Part shown: positions 51,801 to 60,508 of the stretch, one piece after another
Position numbering within the stretch: position 1 is the first letter of the stretch
Layout: every line of letters starts with the position of its first letter
Source: Lysobacter sp.
GTDB lineage: Bacteria > Pseudomonadota > Gammaproteobacteria > Xanthomonadales > Xanthomonadaceae
Assembly (NCBI GenBank): GCA_019634715.1
Contig: JAHCAU010000018.1
Location: 1 to 64,000 of the forward strand
Length of the DNA: 64,000 nt
Reading direction: 5' to 3'
The notes under the pieces: model-generated
What the model saw: the letters and a program-made list of their open reading frames with translations, nothing else
What the model was told of the DNA's origin: nothing
The model's database searches: none
Translations under genes and position numbers: made by a program

Positions 51801-52877
51801 TCACTGGTCGAAGCCGACGCGATCGACCAGCACGCTGGCGCGCGCACGGTGCTTGACGATGTCGCCCAGCGGCAGCGGATCGACCTTCAGCGGCCCGAAG
51901 CCGGCGACGATCGGATCGAGGGCCACGCCCTTCTTCACCGGCGATTCGTAGTTGGCCTGCGCATACACGCGCTGGGCCTCGTCGGACACCAGGAATTCGA
52001 GCAGGCGCACCGCGTTGGCGCGGTTCGGCGCATGGCGGGCCACGGACGCGCCGCTGATGTTGACGTGGGTGCCGCCGCCGGCGAACACCGGTCGCACGAC
52101 CTGGATCGCATCGCTCCAGCGGCGCTGCTCGCTGCCGGCCGGCTCAGCCTTCATGCGACCGGCGTAGTAGGCGTTGGCCAGGCCGATGTCGCAGATGCCG
52201 GCGAGGATGTCGCGGGCCACATCGCGGTCGCCGCCGGTGGCCTTGCGTGCGAGGTTGGCCTTGACCCCGCGCAGCCAGGCTTCGGTCTTCGCCTCGCCCT
52301 GGTGCGCGATCATCGCCGCGACCAGGCTGATGTTGTAGGGATGCTGGCCCGAGCGCACGCAGATGCGGCCCTTCCATTCGGGCTTGGCCAGGTCCTCGTA
52401 GCGCAGGCCCGACAGCTTCAGCGAACGCTCGGCGTAGACCACGCGGTCGCGCAGCGACAGGGCGAACCAGTGGCCGGTGCGGCCACGCAGGTGCGGCGGG
52501 ATCGCCGACTCCAGCGGTTTCGACTTCACGCCCTGGGTCACGCCGCCGAGCACGAGGTCGATCAGCTGGCCACTGTCGGCGGTCATCAGCAGGTCGGCGG
52601 GCGAGCGCGCGCCTTCGGCCTTCACCCGCTCCAGCAGGCCATCGCGCAGGAACACCGTGTTGACCTGGATGCCGGTGTCGCGGGTGAAGCGGTCGAGCAG
52701 CGGCTGGATCAGGCCGGGCTCGCGGGTGGTGTAGAGATTGAGCGCCTTCGATGGCGCCGGTGGCGAGGCCTGCGATGGCGCCTGCGCGGCGGCCACGGAT
52801 GCGAGGCTCGACAGGGCCATCGCCAGCGATGCGGCGACGGCGAAGGAACGGGACAGGACGCGGGGGATACGACGCAT
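51801..52877 (-). CDS. Iron(III)-type ABC transporter substrate-binding protein (FbpA/FutA-like)
   Basis: A 358-residue periplasmic protein with a signal peptide (about 1-31) and the FbpA fold: LNLYTTREPGLIQPLLDRFTRDTGIQV, DLLMTADSGQL and AYYAGRMKAE with two adjacent Tyr that could coordinate iron. ATG 52877 sets the signal peptide. First gene of the three-gene importer. I see no clear Fur box in the 196 bases upstream. Iron is the most likely ligand by family; sulfate or other anions are not excluded. Confidence 0.9.
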   Translation of the reverse strand: MRRIPRVLSRSFAVAASLAMALSSLASVAAAQAPSQASPPAPSKALNLYTTREPGLIQPLLDRFTRDTGIQVNTVFLRDGLLERVKAEGARSPADLLMTADSGQLIDLVLGGVTQGVKSKPLESAIPPHLRGRTGHWFALSLRDRVVYAERSLKLSGLRYEDLAKPEWKGRICVRSGQHPYNISLVAAMIAHQGEAKTEAWLRGVKANLARKATGGDRDVARDILAGICDIGLANAYYAGRMKAEPAGSEQRRWSDAIQVVRPVFAGGGTHVNISGASVARHAPNRANAVRLLEFLVSDEAQRVYAQANYESPVKKGVALDPIVAGFGPLKVDPLPLGDIVKHRARASVLVDRVGFDQ

Positions 52878-53073
52878 GGGTGGGATTCCGGTAGGCCGCG
52901 GATGGCGGGAGACCGGGATCGAGCCCGGGACGGGGATTCTAGTCTGTCGCTGCATGCCGGCAACGGCGGGGCGCGGCATTCCGGCACAGGCGGCATGGGC
53001 GCGACCGGGCCATGCCGGCATCGGACTATCATGGCCGCAGCGCCTGCCCGCCATGCCGACAACGGAGTGTTCC

Positions 53074-54117
53074 ATGCCGCGTTCCCGTCTCGCCGCCCTG
53101 CCCGCCCTCTTCGCATTCCTGTTCGCCACCGCGCTGGCCGCGCCTGCCCTCGCCGCAGACGCCTGGCCGCACGAAGCCGTCTGCCGCAAGTGGGCGAAGA
53201 CCGCGATCCCGAAACAGGACATCGGCAGCGCGCCCGCCGACTGCGACGCACAGACGCTCTACTACGGCCGCGACGGCAAGGGCGATGGCCGCGATTTCGT
53301 CGCCGCGCGGCACTGCGCCTATCGCCAGCGCGGCACCGGCGCCCAGATCGAATCGCAGTCGGAGGTCTTCGGCGGCAGCGGCGTGCTGATGATGCTCTAC
53401 GCCAACGGCCAGGGCGTGAAGCGCAACCCGGCGCTGGCCAGGCGCTTCGCCTGCGAATTCGGTGGCGCCCCGGCGGAAGTGGACGGCCGCCTCGAACACA
53501 TCGACGCCATCGCCCGGGGCGGCGAGCCGATGGACATCTGCGACGACGTCACCAGCGGGCTGATGATGGGCTTCTGTTCGCGCCGCGGCGCCGACTTCGC
53601 GCGCTTCGAACGCGACCGGCGCTGGCAGGCGCTGCAGGCCGCGTGGACGCCGCCGCAGCGCGACGCATGGACGGCCGTGCGCAAGGCCGCCGACGACTAT
53701 TTCCAGCTCGTCTCCAGCGAGGAAACCGACATGAGCGGCACCGCCCGCGGCGCGTTCGCGGTGGGCGCGCGCGAGGACCTGGAAACCGCGCTGCTCGACG
53801 CGGTGAAGCGCTTCGAAGGCGGCGCGCGGCCGACGCAGAAAGCCGGAGACTTCGCGCGCGCCGACAAGGCCCTGAACGCGACCTACAAGACCACGATGGC
53901 CAAGCTCGCTGCCGGTCGCGGCGACGGCATGTTCGGCGAGTACGGCACCATCGGCCCCGACGGCGTGCGCGAGACCCAGCGCGCGTGGCTGCGCTACCGC
54001 GATGCCTGGGTACGTTTCGCCGCGCTGCGCTGGCCGGGCACGCCGGCGGACGCATGGAAGGCCTGGCTCACGACCGAACGCACCCAAGCGCTGGCCGAGC
54101 TGGTGTCCGGCGGCTGA
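53074..54117 (+). CDS. Secreted protein with LprI-like (DUF1311) domain
   Basis: A 347-residue exported protein with signal peptide MPRSRLAALPALFAFLFATALAAPALA. The N-terminal half has scattered Cys and a SEL1-like stretch (LMMLYANGQGVKRNPALARRFAC). The C-terminal part (FARADKALNATYKTTMAKL...AWLRYRDAWVRFAALRWPG) matches the LprI/DUF1311 lysozyme-inhibitor-like motif (AD..LN..Y, aWi.fRD). ATG 53074 has ACGGAG nine bases before; ATG 53053 is alternative. Divergent from the iron transporter. Role in protection from lysozyme is inferred from the family name only. Confidence 0.7.
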   Translation: MPRSRLAALPALFAFLFATALAAPALAADAWPHEAVCRKWAKTAIPKQDIGSAPADCDAQTLYYGRDGKGDGRDFVAARHCAYRQRGTGAQIESQSEVFGGSGVLMMLYANGQGVKRNPALARRFACEFGGAPAEVDGRLEHIDAIARGGEPMDICDDVTSGLMMGFCSRRGADFARFERDRRWQALQAAWTPPQRDAWTAVRKAADDYFQLVSSEETDMSGTARGAFAVGAREDLETALLDAVKRFEGGARPTQKAGDFARADKALNATYKTTMAKLAAGRGDGMFGEYGTIGPDGVRETQRAWLRYRDAWVRFAALRWPGTPADAWKAWLTTERTQALAELVSGG

Positions 54118-54136
54118 GCCACCCGGCCGGAACGGT

Positions 54137-54745
54137 TCAACCCGGACGCCGCAGCTGGAACATGTCGCGGGTCGTCGCGTAACCGGCGCCGCCGAGCCTG
54201 CCGACTAGGTCGAGCTTCGCCGGGTCGACATGGCGACCATCGGCCAGCACGGCCTCGTCGATGTGCGCGAGCAGCACCTCGGCGAACACGATGTGGTGGT
54301 TCGGCGCCTCGGCGGGATACGGCAGGATCGACGCCAGCCGGCATTCGAACGCCACCGCTGCATCGGCGACGCGCGGCGGCGCCACACGCTCGGAGGGCGC
54401 GGTCTCGATCCCGCAATGCGCGAACTCGCTGACACCGCGCGGCAGCGGCGCGGACGTCGCGTTCATCGCGTCCGCCTGCGCCGCCGACACCAGCTGGATC
54501 ACGAGTTCGCCGCGCTCGCGCAGGTTGCGCAGCGTGTCCTTCTCGCCGCCGTCGGGGCGGTTGCCGATGCTGATCATCAGCGTCGGCGGTTCATCGCAGA
54601 CGATCTGGAAAAAACTGAAGGGCGCGAGGTTGTCGATACCATCTGCCGAGCACGTGGACACCCAGGCGATCGGTCTCGGCGTGACGGTCGCTGCCATCCA
54701 GCGATAGGCCTCGGCACCGCCGAGCGCCGCGAAATCAAGGCGCAT
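54137..54745 (-). CDS. Flavin reductase family protein (flavoredoxin-like)
   Basis: A 202-residue FMN-binding split-barrel protein. WMAATVTPRPIAWVSTCSADGIDNLAPFSFFQIVCDEPP is the typical start (split for brevity: TVTPRPIAWVS and NLAPFSFF), and the later KDTLRNLRERGELVI fits the DIM6/NTAB group. It probably reduces or carries FMN; partner and substrate unknown. The start overlaps the end of queA by 11 bases, so it is the third gene of Lrp-queA-flavin reductase. Confidence 0.85.
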   Translation of the reverse strand: MRLDFAALGGAEAYRWMAATVTPRPIAWVSTCSADGIDNLAPFSFFQIVCDEPPTLMISIGNRPDGGEKDTLRNLRERGELVIQLVSAAQADAMNATSAPLPRGVSEFAHCGIETAPSERVAPPRVADAAVAFECRLASILPYPAEAPNHHIVFAEVLLAHIDEAVLADGRHVDPAKLDLVGRLGGAGYATTRDMFQLRRPG

Positions 54746-55814
54746 GCGCGGCGTCCGGTCCGTGCGCCCCGTGTCGCTGCGGCCACAGCAGCATCGCATC
54801 GCCGTAGCTGAAGAAGCGATAGCGCTGTTCTACTGCGTGGCGGTAGGCCTCGAATACGCGGTCCTTGCCGGCGAAGGCCGACACCAGCATCAGCAGCGTG
54901 CTTTCCGGCAGGTGGAAATTGGTGACCATCGCGTCGACGCTGCGGATGCGGTAGCCCGGGAAGATGAAGATCTGCGTCTCGCCGGCGAACGGCTGCAATT
55001 CGCGGCGGCCGTCGTCGTGCGTGCGCATCGCGCTTTCCAGCGCGCGCACCACCGTGGTGCCGACCGCGACCACGCGTCCGCCGCGCTCGCGCGTGCGCCG
55101 CACCTGCGCGACCAGCTCGGCGCCGACGTTCAGCCATTCGCTGTGCATGCGGTGGTCGCGCACGTCGTCGGCGCGCATCGGCTGGAAGGTGCCGGCGCCG
55201 ACGTGCAGGGTGACGTGGCCGAACTCGACGCCGCGATCGCGCAGCGCCTGCAGCAGGGCCTCGTCGAAATGCAGGCCGGCGGTGGGCGCCGCGACCGCGC
55301 CGACTTCCTTCGCGAACACCGTCTGGTAGCGCTCCAGGTCGTCGCGGCCGGGTTCGCGCTGGATGTACGGCGGCAGCGGCAGGCGGCCGGCATGCAGCAG
55401 CCAGCTTTCCAGCGAATCGTCGACGTGGAAGCGCAGGTGGTAGAACTCGCCCTCGCGGCCCAGCACCTCGGCTTCGCCGCCGGCATCCAGGGCGATGCGG
55501 CCGCCGGGCCTGGGCGACTTGCTCGCGCCGACCTGCGCGCGGGCCTCGTTGCCCGGCAGCAGGCGCTCGATCAGGATCTCGACCCGCCCGCCGGTGGCCT
55601 TCTGGCCGAACAGGCGCGCCGGGATCACGCGGGTGTCGTTGAAGACCAGCAGGTCGCCCGGCTGCAGCAGCGACGGCAGGTCGCGGATCGCGCGGTCTTC
55701 GAGTAGTGCGGGCGCCGGCGGCACCACCAGCAACCGGCTCGCGGAGCGCTCGGCCAGCGGCGCCTGCGCGATCAGTTCGGGCGGCAGGTCGAAACGGAAA
55801 TCGGATTTCTTCAT
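54735..55814 (-). CDS. queA: S-adenosylmethionine:tRNA ribosyltransferase-isomerase
   Basis: A 359-residue enzyme that forms epoxyqueuosine from preQ1-tRNA and AdoMet. Motifs include DFRFDLPPELIAQAPLAER, LLVFNDTRVIPARLFG, AAPTAGLHFDEALL and TNFHLPESTLLMLVSAFAG. Length is slightly above the usual 340-350. It follows the Lrp gene by 8 bases. In many gammaproteobacteria queA adjoins tgt; here they are separated by an iron transporter and other genes. Confidence 0.97.
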   Translation of the reverse strand: MKKSDFRFDLPPELIAQAPLAERSASRLLVVPPAPALLEDRAIRDLPSLLQPGDLLVFNDTRVIPARLFGQKATGGRVEILIERLLPGNEARAQVGASKSPRPGGRIALDAGGEAEVLGREGEFYHLRFHVDDSLESWLLHAGRLPLPPYIQREPGRDDLERYQTVFAKEVGAVAAPTAGLHFDEALLQALRDRGVEFGHVTLHVGAGTFQPMRADDVRDHRMHSEWLNVGAELVAQVRRTRERGGRVVAVGTTVVRALESAMRTHDDGRRELQPFAGETQIFIFPGYRIRSVDAMVTNFHLPESTLLMLVSAFAGKDRVFEAYRHAVEQRYRFFSYGDAMLLWPQRHGAHGPDAAHAP

Positions 55815-55822
55815 GGCGGTGT

Positions 55823-56254
55823 TCAGCGCTCGAACTTGGTCGACAGCACGATCGACGAGGTGGTGCGCGCGACGCCGTCGATGGCGCCGATGCGGTCGGT
55901 CAGCACGTCCATGTCGCCCACCGCCGGCACCGCGCCGATCGCGATCAGGTCGAAGCCGCCGCTGACCGAATGCAGCGAGCGCAGTTCGGGCATGCCGCGC
56001 AGGGTGTTCACCACCGTGGTCATCTGCTTGGGGTGCACGGCGATCATGATGTGGGCGCGCACGTAGCTGCGCTCGTACTCCTCGTCGATGCGCACGGTGT
56101 AGCCGCTGATCACCCCTTCCCGCTCCAGGCGCTCGATCCGGCTCTGCACCGTGGTCCGCGACAGGCCCAGCCGGCGGGCGATCTGGGCGGTGGACGCGCG
56201 GGCATTCTCACGCAGCAGCGAGAGCAGCTGCTGGTCGGTCTCGGTGAGCTTCAT
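55823..56254 (-). CDS. Lrp/AsnC-family transcriptional regulator
   Basis: A 143-residue DNA-binding protein: an N-terminal HTH (STAQIARRLGLSRTTVQSRIERLEREGVI) and a C-terminal RAM ligand domain with VYSVSGGFDLIAIG-like HSVSGGFDLIAIG. Divergent from a class III aminotransferase, across a perfect palindrome that is a likely operator, so it probably senses an amino acid and controls that gene. It is also the first gene before queA. Confidence 0.93.
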   Translation of the reverse strand: MKLTETDQQLLSLLRENARASTAQIARRLGLSRTTVQSRIERLEREGVISGYTVRIDEEYERSYVRAHIMIAVHPKQMTTVVNTLRGMPELRSLHSVSGGFDLIAIGAVPAVGDMDVLTDRIGAIDGVARTTSSIVLSTKFER

Positions 56255-56266
56255 TTGTCGGCCTGG

Positions 56267-56285
56267 TTTCGTCGATTCGACGAAA
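56267..56285. promoter_or_regulatory. Candidate Lrp-type operator palindrome
   Basis: TTTCGTCGA-T-TCGACGAAA, perfect 9-bp arms around one base, lies 13 bases before the Lrp ATG and about 90 before the aminotransferase ATG. A further half site ATCGAAA is at 56290-56296. Position between the two divergent genes suits autoregulation plus control of the enzyme. Confidence 0.6.
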
Positions 56286-56374
56286 TATCATCGAAATCCG
56301 CACAGACCGCAACTGTCAAACGACCGGAGAATGGCAATAATAGCCGGATAGCCGCTTTCAGATGGAGAAACGCC

Positions 56375-57871
56375 ATGGCCCTGCTCGACACCCTCGCCCC
56401 GCTGCGCGCCCATGGCGGCCAGCGCCGGACCCCCGGCCTGGACGACGCCACTCTGTTGTCCTTCGCCGCCAGCCACCCCGATCTGGTGGAGGCCATCGAG
56501 GCCGCCGGCGCCGAGTACGCCCGCGTCCGCACCGAATTCCCGGAGCTGCTGGACCGCGACGAGGCCGACCAGGCCATCGCCATCCAGGGCGGCTTCGTCA
56601 ACTTCTACTCCAACGACACCGTGAACCCCTACGTCGCGCTCACCGCGCGCGGCCCGTGGATCGTGACCCTCAAGGGCGCGGTGCTGCACGACTCCGGTGG
56701 CTACGGCATGCTCGGCTTCGGCCACGCGCCGAAGGCCGTGATCGACGCGATGGTCAAGCCGCAGGTGATGGCCAACATCATGACCGCGAACCTGTCGCAG
56801 CTGCGCTTCGACCGCGCCCTCCGCGCCGAGGTCGGCCACACGCAGGGCACCTGTCCCTACGACAAGTTCCTGTGCCTGAACTCGGGTTCGGAATCGGTGT
56901 CGCTGGCCGGCCGCATCGCCGACGTCAATTCCAAGCTGATGACCGACGCCGGTGGCCGCCATGCCGGCCGCACCATCAAGCGCGTCGTGGTCAAGGGCAG
57001 CTTCCATGGCCGCACCGAGCGCCCGGCGCTGTATTCCGATTCCACCCGCAAGACCTACCTGCAGCATCTCGCCAGCTTCCGCGGCGAGGACAGCGTGATC
57101 GCGGTCGACCCCTACGACGGCGACGCGCTGCGCAAGGTCTTCGCCGACGCCGACACCCACGGCTGGTTCATCGAAGCGATGTTCCTGGAGCCGGTGATGG
57201 GCGAAGGCGACCCGGGCCGTTCGGTGCCGCGCGCCTACTACGACGTGGCCCGAGAACTGACCAGGGCCCATGGCTCGCTGCTGCTGATCGACTCCATCCA
57301 GGCCGGCCTGCGCGCCAACGGCGTGCTGTCGATCGTCGACTACCCCGGCTTCGAAGGCATCGAAGCGCCGGACATGGAGACCTACTCCAAGGCGCTCAAC
57401 GCCGGCCAGTACCCGCTGTCGGTGCTCGCCGTGAACGAACGCGCCGCCGGCCTGTATCGCAAGGGCACCTACGGCAACACCATGACCACCAACCCGCGCG
57501 CGCTCGACGTCGCCTGCGCGGTGCTCGCCCAGCTCACCCCCGAGCTGCGCGCCAACATCCGCGAGCGCGGCCAGCAGGCCGTGGCCAAGCTCGAAGCACT
57601 GAAGGCCGAGCTGCCGGGCCTGATCACCAAGGTCCAGGGCACCGGCCTGCTGTTCTCCTGCGAACTCTCCAAGGAATTCAAGGGCTACGGCACCGGCTCG
57701 ACCGAGGAATGGATGCGCGAACACGGCATCGGCGTGATCCACGGCGGCGAGAACTCGCTGCGCTTCACCCCGCACTTCGCGATGCGCGAGGACGAACTCG
57801 ACCTGCTGGTCGGCATGATCAAGCGCGCCCTGCTCGAAGGCCCGCGCGTGAAGCAGGCCGCCGCGGCCTGA
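56375..57871 (+). CDS. Class III PLP-dependent aminotransferase, atypical
   Basis: A 498-residue enzyme of aminotransferase fold type I, class III. GYGMLGFGHAPKAVIDAM, CLNSGSESVSLAGRIADV, VKGSFHGRTERPALYSDS and the PLP-lysine motif YSKALNAGQYPLS are present. The usual D-E-x-Q-x-G signature reads LLIDSIQAGLRANG: the PLP-N1 Asp and the Gln remain, Glu is replaced. Substrate unknown. A lysine or omega-amino acid aminotransferase is possible, and the ALDH7-type gene at 18738 could take the product, but they are not linked. Divergent from an Lrp regulator; terminator at 57900. Confidence 0.85.
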   Translation: MALLDTLAPLRAHGGQRRTPGLDDATLLSFAASHPDLVEAIEAAGAEYARVRTEFPELLDRDEADQAIAIQGGFVNFYSNDTVNPYVALTARGPWIVTLKGAVLHDSGGYGMLGFGHAPKAVIDAMVKPQVMANIMTANLSQLRFDRALRAEVGHTQGTCPYDKFLCLNSGSESVSLAGRIADVNSKLMTDAGGRHAGRTIKRVVVKGSFHGRTERPALYSDSTRKTYLQHLASFRGEDSVIAVDPYDGDALRKVFADADTHGWFIEAMFLEPVMGEGDPGRSVPRAYYDVARELTRAHGSLLLIDSIQAGLRANGVLSIVDYPGFEGIEAPDMETYSKALNAGQYPLSVLAVNERAAGLYRKGTYGNTMTTNPRALDVACAVLAQLTPELRANIRERGQQAVAKLEALKAELPGLITKVQGTGLLFSCELSKEFKGYGTGSTEEWMREHGIGVIHGGENSLRFTPHFAMREDELDLLVGMIKRALLEGPRVKQAAAA

Positions 57872-57899
57872 TCTGCGCTGCAGACAAGTGAACATGACG

Positions 57900-57928
57900 A
57901 CGCCCGGGGAAACCCGGGCGTTGTTGTT
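57900..57928 (+). terminator. Terminator of aminotransferase gene, GAAA loop
   Basis: ACGCCCGGG-GAAA-CCCGGGCGT followed by TGTTGTTT; perfect 9-bp stem with a GAAA tetraloop, 28 bases after the stop. Confidence 0.88.
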
Positions 57929-57972
57929 TGTGTCCATCCTTCGATCACGCGTCGCCCCGCCAAGCTCATCCC

Positions 57973-58686
57973 ATGACCAACCCGCGCGACCTGCCTGCCC
58001 TGCGCATCCTTCCCGGCCTCGACGGCACCACGCGGATGCTCGACGGCTTCATCGCGCAGGCACGCGCGGCAGGATTCGATGACGCCGAGGCGATCGGCTA
58101 TCCAGTCGACCGCGCGCTTGATGCCGATGGGCTCGAAGCGTTCGCACGCGAGCGGCTCCCCGACGACAAGCCCTTCCTGCTGCTCGGCGAATCATTCTCC
58201 GGCCCGATCGCGCTGCGCATCGCCGCCGATCCCCCGCCGACGCTGCGCGCGCTTGTGCTCTCGACCACCTTCGCCACGACACCCGTTCCGCTGCTCTCGC
58301 CGTTCGCGCCGCTGACCCGCATCGCGCCGGTGCTCACGCCGATGCCGCTGCTGTCGTGGCTGCTGCTCGGGCGCTGGCGCACGCCTGCGCTGCGAACCGC
58401 ATTGCGGCAGGCGCTCGACGAAGTCTCGCCGGACGTACTGCGCTCGCGCGCCGCGCTGGCCCTGCGCATCGACGCCCGCGACGCGCTGTCGCGCATCCGC
58501 GTGCCGACGCTCTACCTGCGTGCGAACCACGACCGACTGATGCATCCCTCGGCCGGCGACACGATCCTGCGCGGCATCACGGGCGCCCGCCTGCACGCAC
58601 TGGACGGCCCGCACCTGCTGCTGCAGACGCGCGGCGATGCCTGCACCGAGGCGATCGCGGCGTTCGTGCGCGATGCCGGCCTCTGA
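57973..58686 (+). CDS. Alpha/beta hydrolase-fold protein
   Basis: A 237-residue cytoplasmic hydrolase. The nucleophile elbow is GESFSG (Ser in LLLGESFSGPIALR), the acid lies in TLYLRANHDRLMHP, and the His in ALDGPHLLLQT. The family is that of small esterase/haloperoxidase-like enzymes; substrate cannot be told. ATG 57973 sits 44 bases after the terminator of the previous gene. Ends 6 bases before the convergent lysozyme gene. Confidence 0.8.
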   Translation: MTNPRDLPALRILPGLDGTTRMLDGFIAQARAAGFDDAEAIGYPVDRALDADGLEAFARERLPDDKPFLLLGESFSGPIALRIAADPPPTLRALVLSTTFATTPVPLLSPFAPLTRIAPVLTPMPLLSWLLLGRWRTPALRTALRQALDEVSPDVLRSRAALALRIDARDALSRIRVPTLYLRANHDRLMHPSAGDTILRGITGARLHALDGPHLLLQTRGDACTEAIAAFVRDAGL

Positions 58687-58692
58687 CTGGAT

Positions 58693-59313
58693 TCAGGCGA
58701 TTCGAAGCGCGTCGAACTCTGCAGCCGAGCCATTGAAGCGGTCCATGTCCACCGCGCCGCCGATCCCTGCCACGCTGCCGCTCTGCGAGTACTGCCAGAA
58801 CGTCCAGGTCGACCAGCCCGTCGGCACCTTCGGCGCCGGGGCCGAGGTGTATTCCGCCACCCACAGCGGGTAGGCACCGAAACCGGCCAGGTATTCGTTC
58901 GCGAAGCTCACGCCGGAATACAGGATGGGTTTCACACCGTAGGCCTGTTCCAGCTGGGCGAGGAAGGATTTGAGGTCGTCGGCGAGGTCGGGACGACTGC
59001 CGTTCGCCAGCACTTCGATGTCGACCACCGGAGGCAGGTCGCCCGGTTTCACGTCGGCATGCTGCCTGAAGTTGCCGAACTGCGCCGACGGGTCGTCGTC
59101 GGTCTCGTAGAAATGATAGGTGCCGGCCACCAGTCCCGCCGCGCGCGCAGCGGCGATGTTGTGAGCATAGTCCGGATCGACGCCGGTGATGCCTTCGGTC
59201 GCCTTCACGAACACGTAGGTCATGCCCGCGGCCTTGATCTTCGTGAAGTCGATCGTGCCCTGGTATTTCGACACATCGACGCCCTGCACTTCGCCTGCCG
59301 CGCCCGTCGTCAT
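58693..59313 (-). CDS. GH25-family lysozyme-like glycoside hydrolase
   Basis: A 206-residue single-domain protein. GVDVSKYQGTIDF (Asp-13), YVFVKATEG, AGTYHFY and PPVVDIEV hold the catalytic acidic residues of GH25 muramidases, and WQYSQSGSV...VDMDRF closes the barrel as in the family. No signal peptide or cell-wall-binding repeat is seen, so export must use another route, or it acts after lysis, or is a phage- or toxin-type enzyme. Convergent with the hydrolase gene. Confidence 0.9.
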   Translation of the reverse strand: MTTGAAGEVQGVDVSKYQGTIDFTKIKAAGMTYVFVKATEGITGVDPDYAHNIAAARAAGLVAGTYHFYETDDDPSAQFGNFRQHADVKPGDLPPVVDIEVLANGSRPDLADDLKSFLAQLEQAYGVKPILYSGVSFANEYLAGFGAYPLWVAEYTSAPAPKVPTGWSTWTFWQYSQSGSVAGIGGAVDMDRFNGSAAEFDALRIA

Positions 59314-59715
59314 CCTGTCCCCCTGCTCCGTGGCTGCGCATGTCGCGCGAAGCGTTCACCGTACGAAGCCCGGCACGCGCGGTCAACGCGGGCCGCGCAG
59401 GCGATACCGGACTGATCCGTGCTTCGGCAACGTGAAGCGCGATAGGAAGCAACTGGACAAGACCAATCCATCCCCACCCAAACCCTCCCCTTGAAGGGGA
59501 GGGCTTCAAAGCGCCGCACTCTGCTCCCTCCGCTTCAAGGGGGCGAAGCGGCGCGCTTGCGAGGCACGGCCTCGCGCGCCGGTGAGCGCTGGAGCGCAAG
59601 GCGCGAAGGCCGGGCGGGCCGGGGTGGGGATGGGTTCGCTTGGCAAATGATGCAGTTCGGCGCATTGCCCGGCCTGCTACCCTGCGCGGCACGTCCCGCC
59701 GCCGCCCGCATCGCC
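59314..59715. other. Intergenic region with MITE-like element
   Basis: No gene seen in this 402-bp gap. It must hold the start region of the leftward lysozyme gene and of the rightward upp gene, and its centre is a 166-bp inverted-repeat element (59468-59633). Confidence 0.5.
59468..59633. repeat. MITE-like inverted-repeat element
   Basis: CCATCCCCACCC (59468-59479) faces GGGTGGGGATGG (59622-59633), perfect 12-bp terminal arms, with an inner CCCTCCCCTTGAAGGGGAGGG palindrome-like unit at 59483-59503 and more GC-rich inner hairpins. Too short for a transposase; a non-autonomous element or large REP-like structure. Confidence 0.55.
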
Positions 59716-60345
59716 ATGAAGACCGTCGAAGTCCGCCACCCGCTCGTCGCCCACAAGCTCGGCCTGCTGCGCGATGCCGCCACCGGCCCGGCCCTGTTCC
59801 GCCAGGTGGTCGGCGAAATCGCCACTCTGCTCGCCTACGAAGCCACCGCCGACCTGCCGCAGGGCACGCGCCGCATCGACACCTGGGCCGGCCCGCTCGA
59901 CGTGGGCCGCTGCGAGCAGGACGCCATCACCCTCGTGCCCATCCTCCGCGCCGGCCTGGGCTTCCTGCCCGGCGTGCAGGTACTGCTGCCCTCGGCGCCG
60001 GTGAGCGTGATCGGCCTGCGCCGCGACGAAGAGACCCTGCAACCGCACGCCTACTACCAGCGCCTGTACCGCGACATCGCCGGCCGCACCGCGCTGCTGA
60101 TCGACCCCATGTTGGCCACCGGCGGCAGCGCCATCGCCGCCATCGACGCGCTGAAGGCCGCCGGCTGCGCGCGGGTGAAGGCGATCTTCCTCGTCTCCGC
60201 GCCCGAAGGCCTGCGCGCCCTCGAAGCCGCGCATCCCGACACCGAAGTCTGGACCGCCGCCATCGACGAACGCCTCAACGACCAAGGCTATATCCTCCCC
60301 GGCCTCGGCGACGCCGGTGACCGCGTGTTCGGCACGCCCGCATGA
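59716..60345 (+). CDS. upp: Uracil phosphoribosyltransferase
   Basis: A 209-residue cytoplasmic enzyme that makes UMP from uracil and PRPP in pyrimidine salvage. HPLVAHKLGLLRD, LVPILRAGLGFLPGV, the PRPP site LLIDPMLATGGSAIAAI and YILPGLGDAGDRVFGT are all typical. Full length. ATG 59716 with a short leader from the MITE-like region. A REP pair follows. Confidence 0.97.
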   Translation: MKTVEVRHPLVAHKLGLLRDAATGPALFRQVVGEIATLLAYEATADLPQGTRRIDTWAGPLDVGRCEQDAITLVPILRAGLGFLPGVQVLLPSAPVSVIGLRRDEETLQPHAYYQRLYRDIAGRTALLIDPMLATGGSAIAAIDALKAAGCARVKAIFLVSAPEGLRALEAAHPDTEVWTAAIDERLNDQGYILPGLGDAGDRVFGTPA

Positions 60346-60356
60346 CCGCTTTGTGC

Positions 60357-60439
60357 TCTTGTAGGAGGGCCTTCAGGCCCGAGCTTTTTCTGCTCTTCTC
60401 GCAAAAGCGAAGAGCTCGGGCCTGAAGGCCCTCCTACAA
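60357..60439. repeat. Inverted REP pair between upp and corA, with a remnant
   Basis: Two GGGCCTTCAGGCCC units in opposite orientation with TTGTAGG and CCTACAA ends. A partial third end (GGCCCTCCTGCAAG) follows at 60445-60458. Confidence 0.8.
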
Positions 60440-60508
60440 AGCCTGGCCCTCCTGCAAGAAAACCGTCCCGCGCTTGCCCCATCCGCCCCGCCCCGGCACG
60501 ATGGCGCG

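Noticed and set aside
52878..53073. Fur box before the iron-type ABC transporter
   Set aside because: The gap holds several ATGCCGGCAT-like palindromes but nothing close to the AT-rich Fur consensus.
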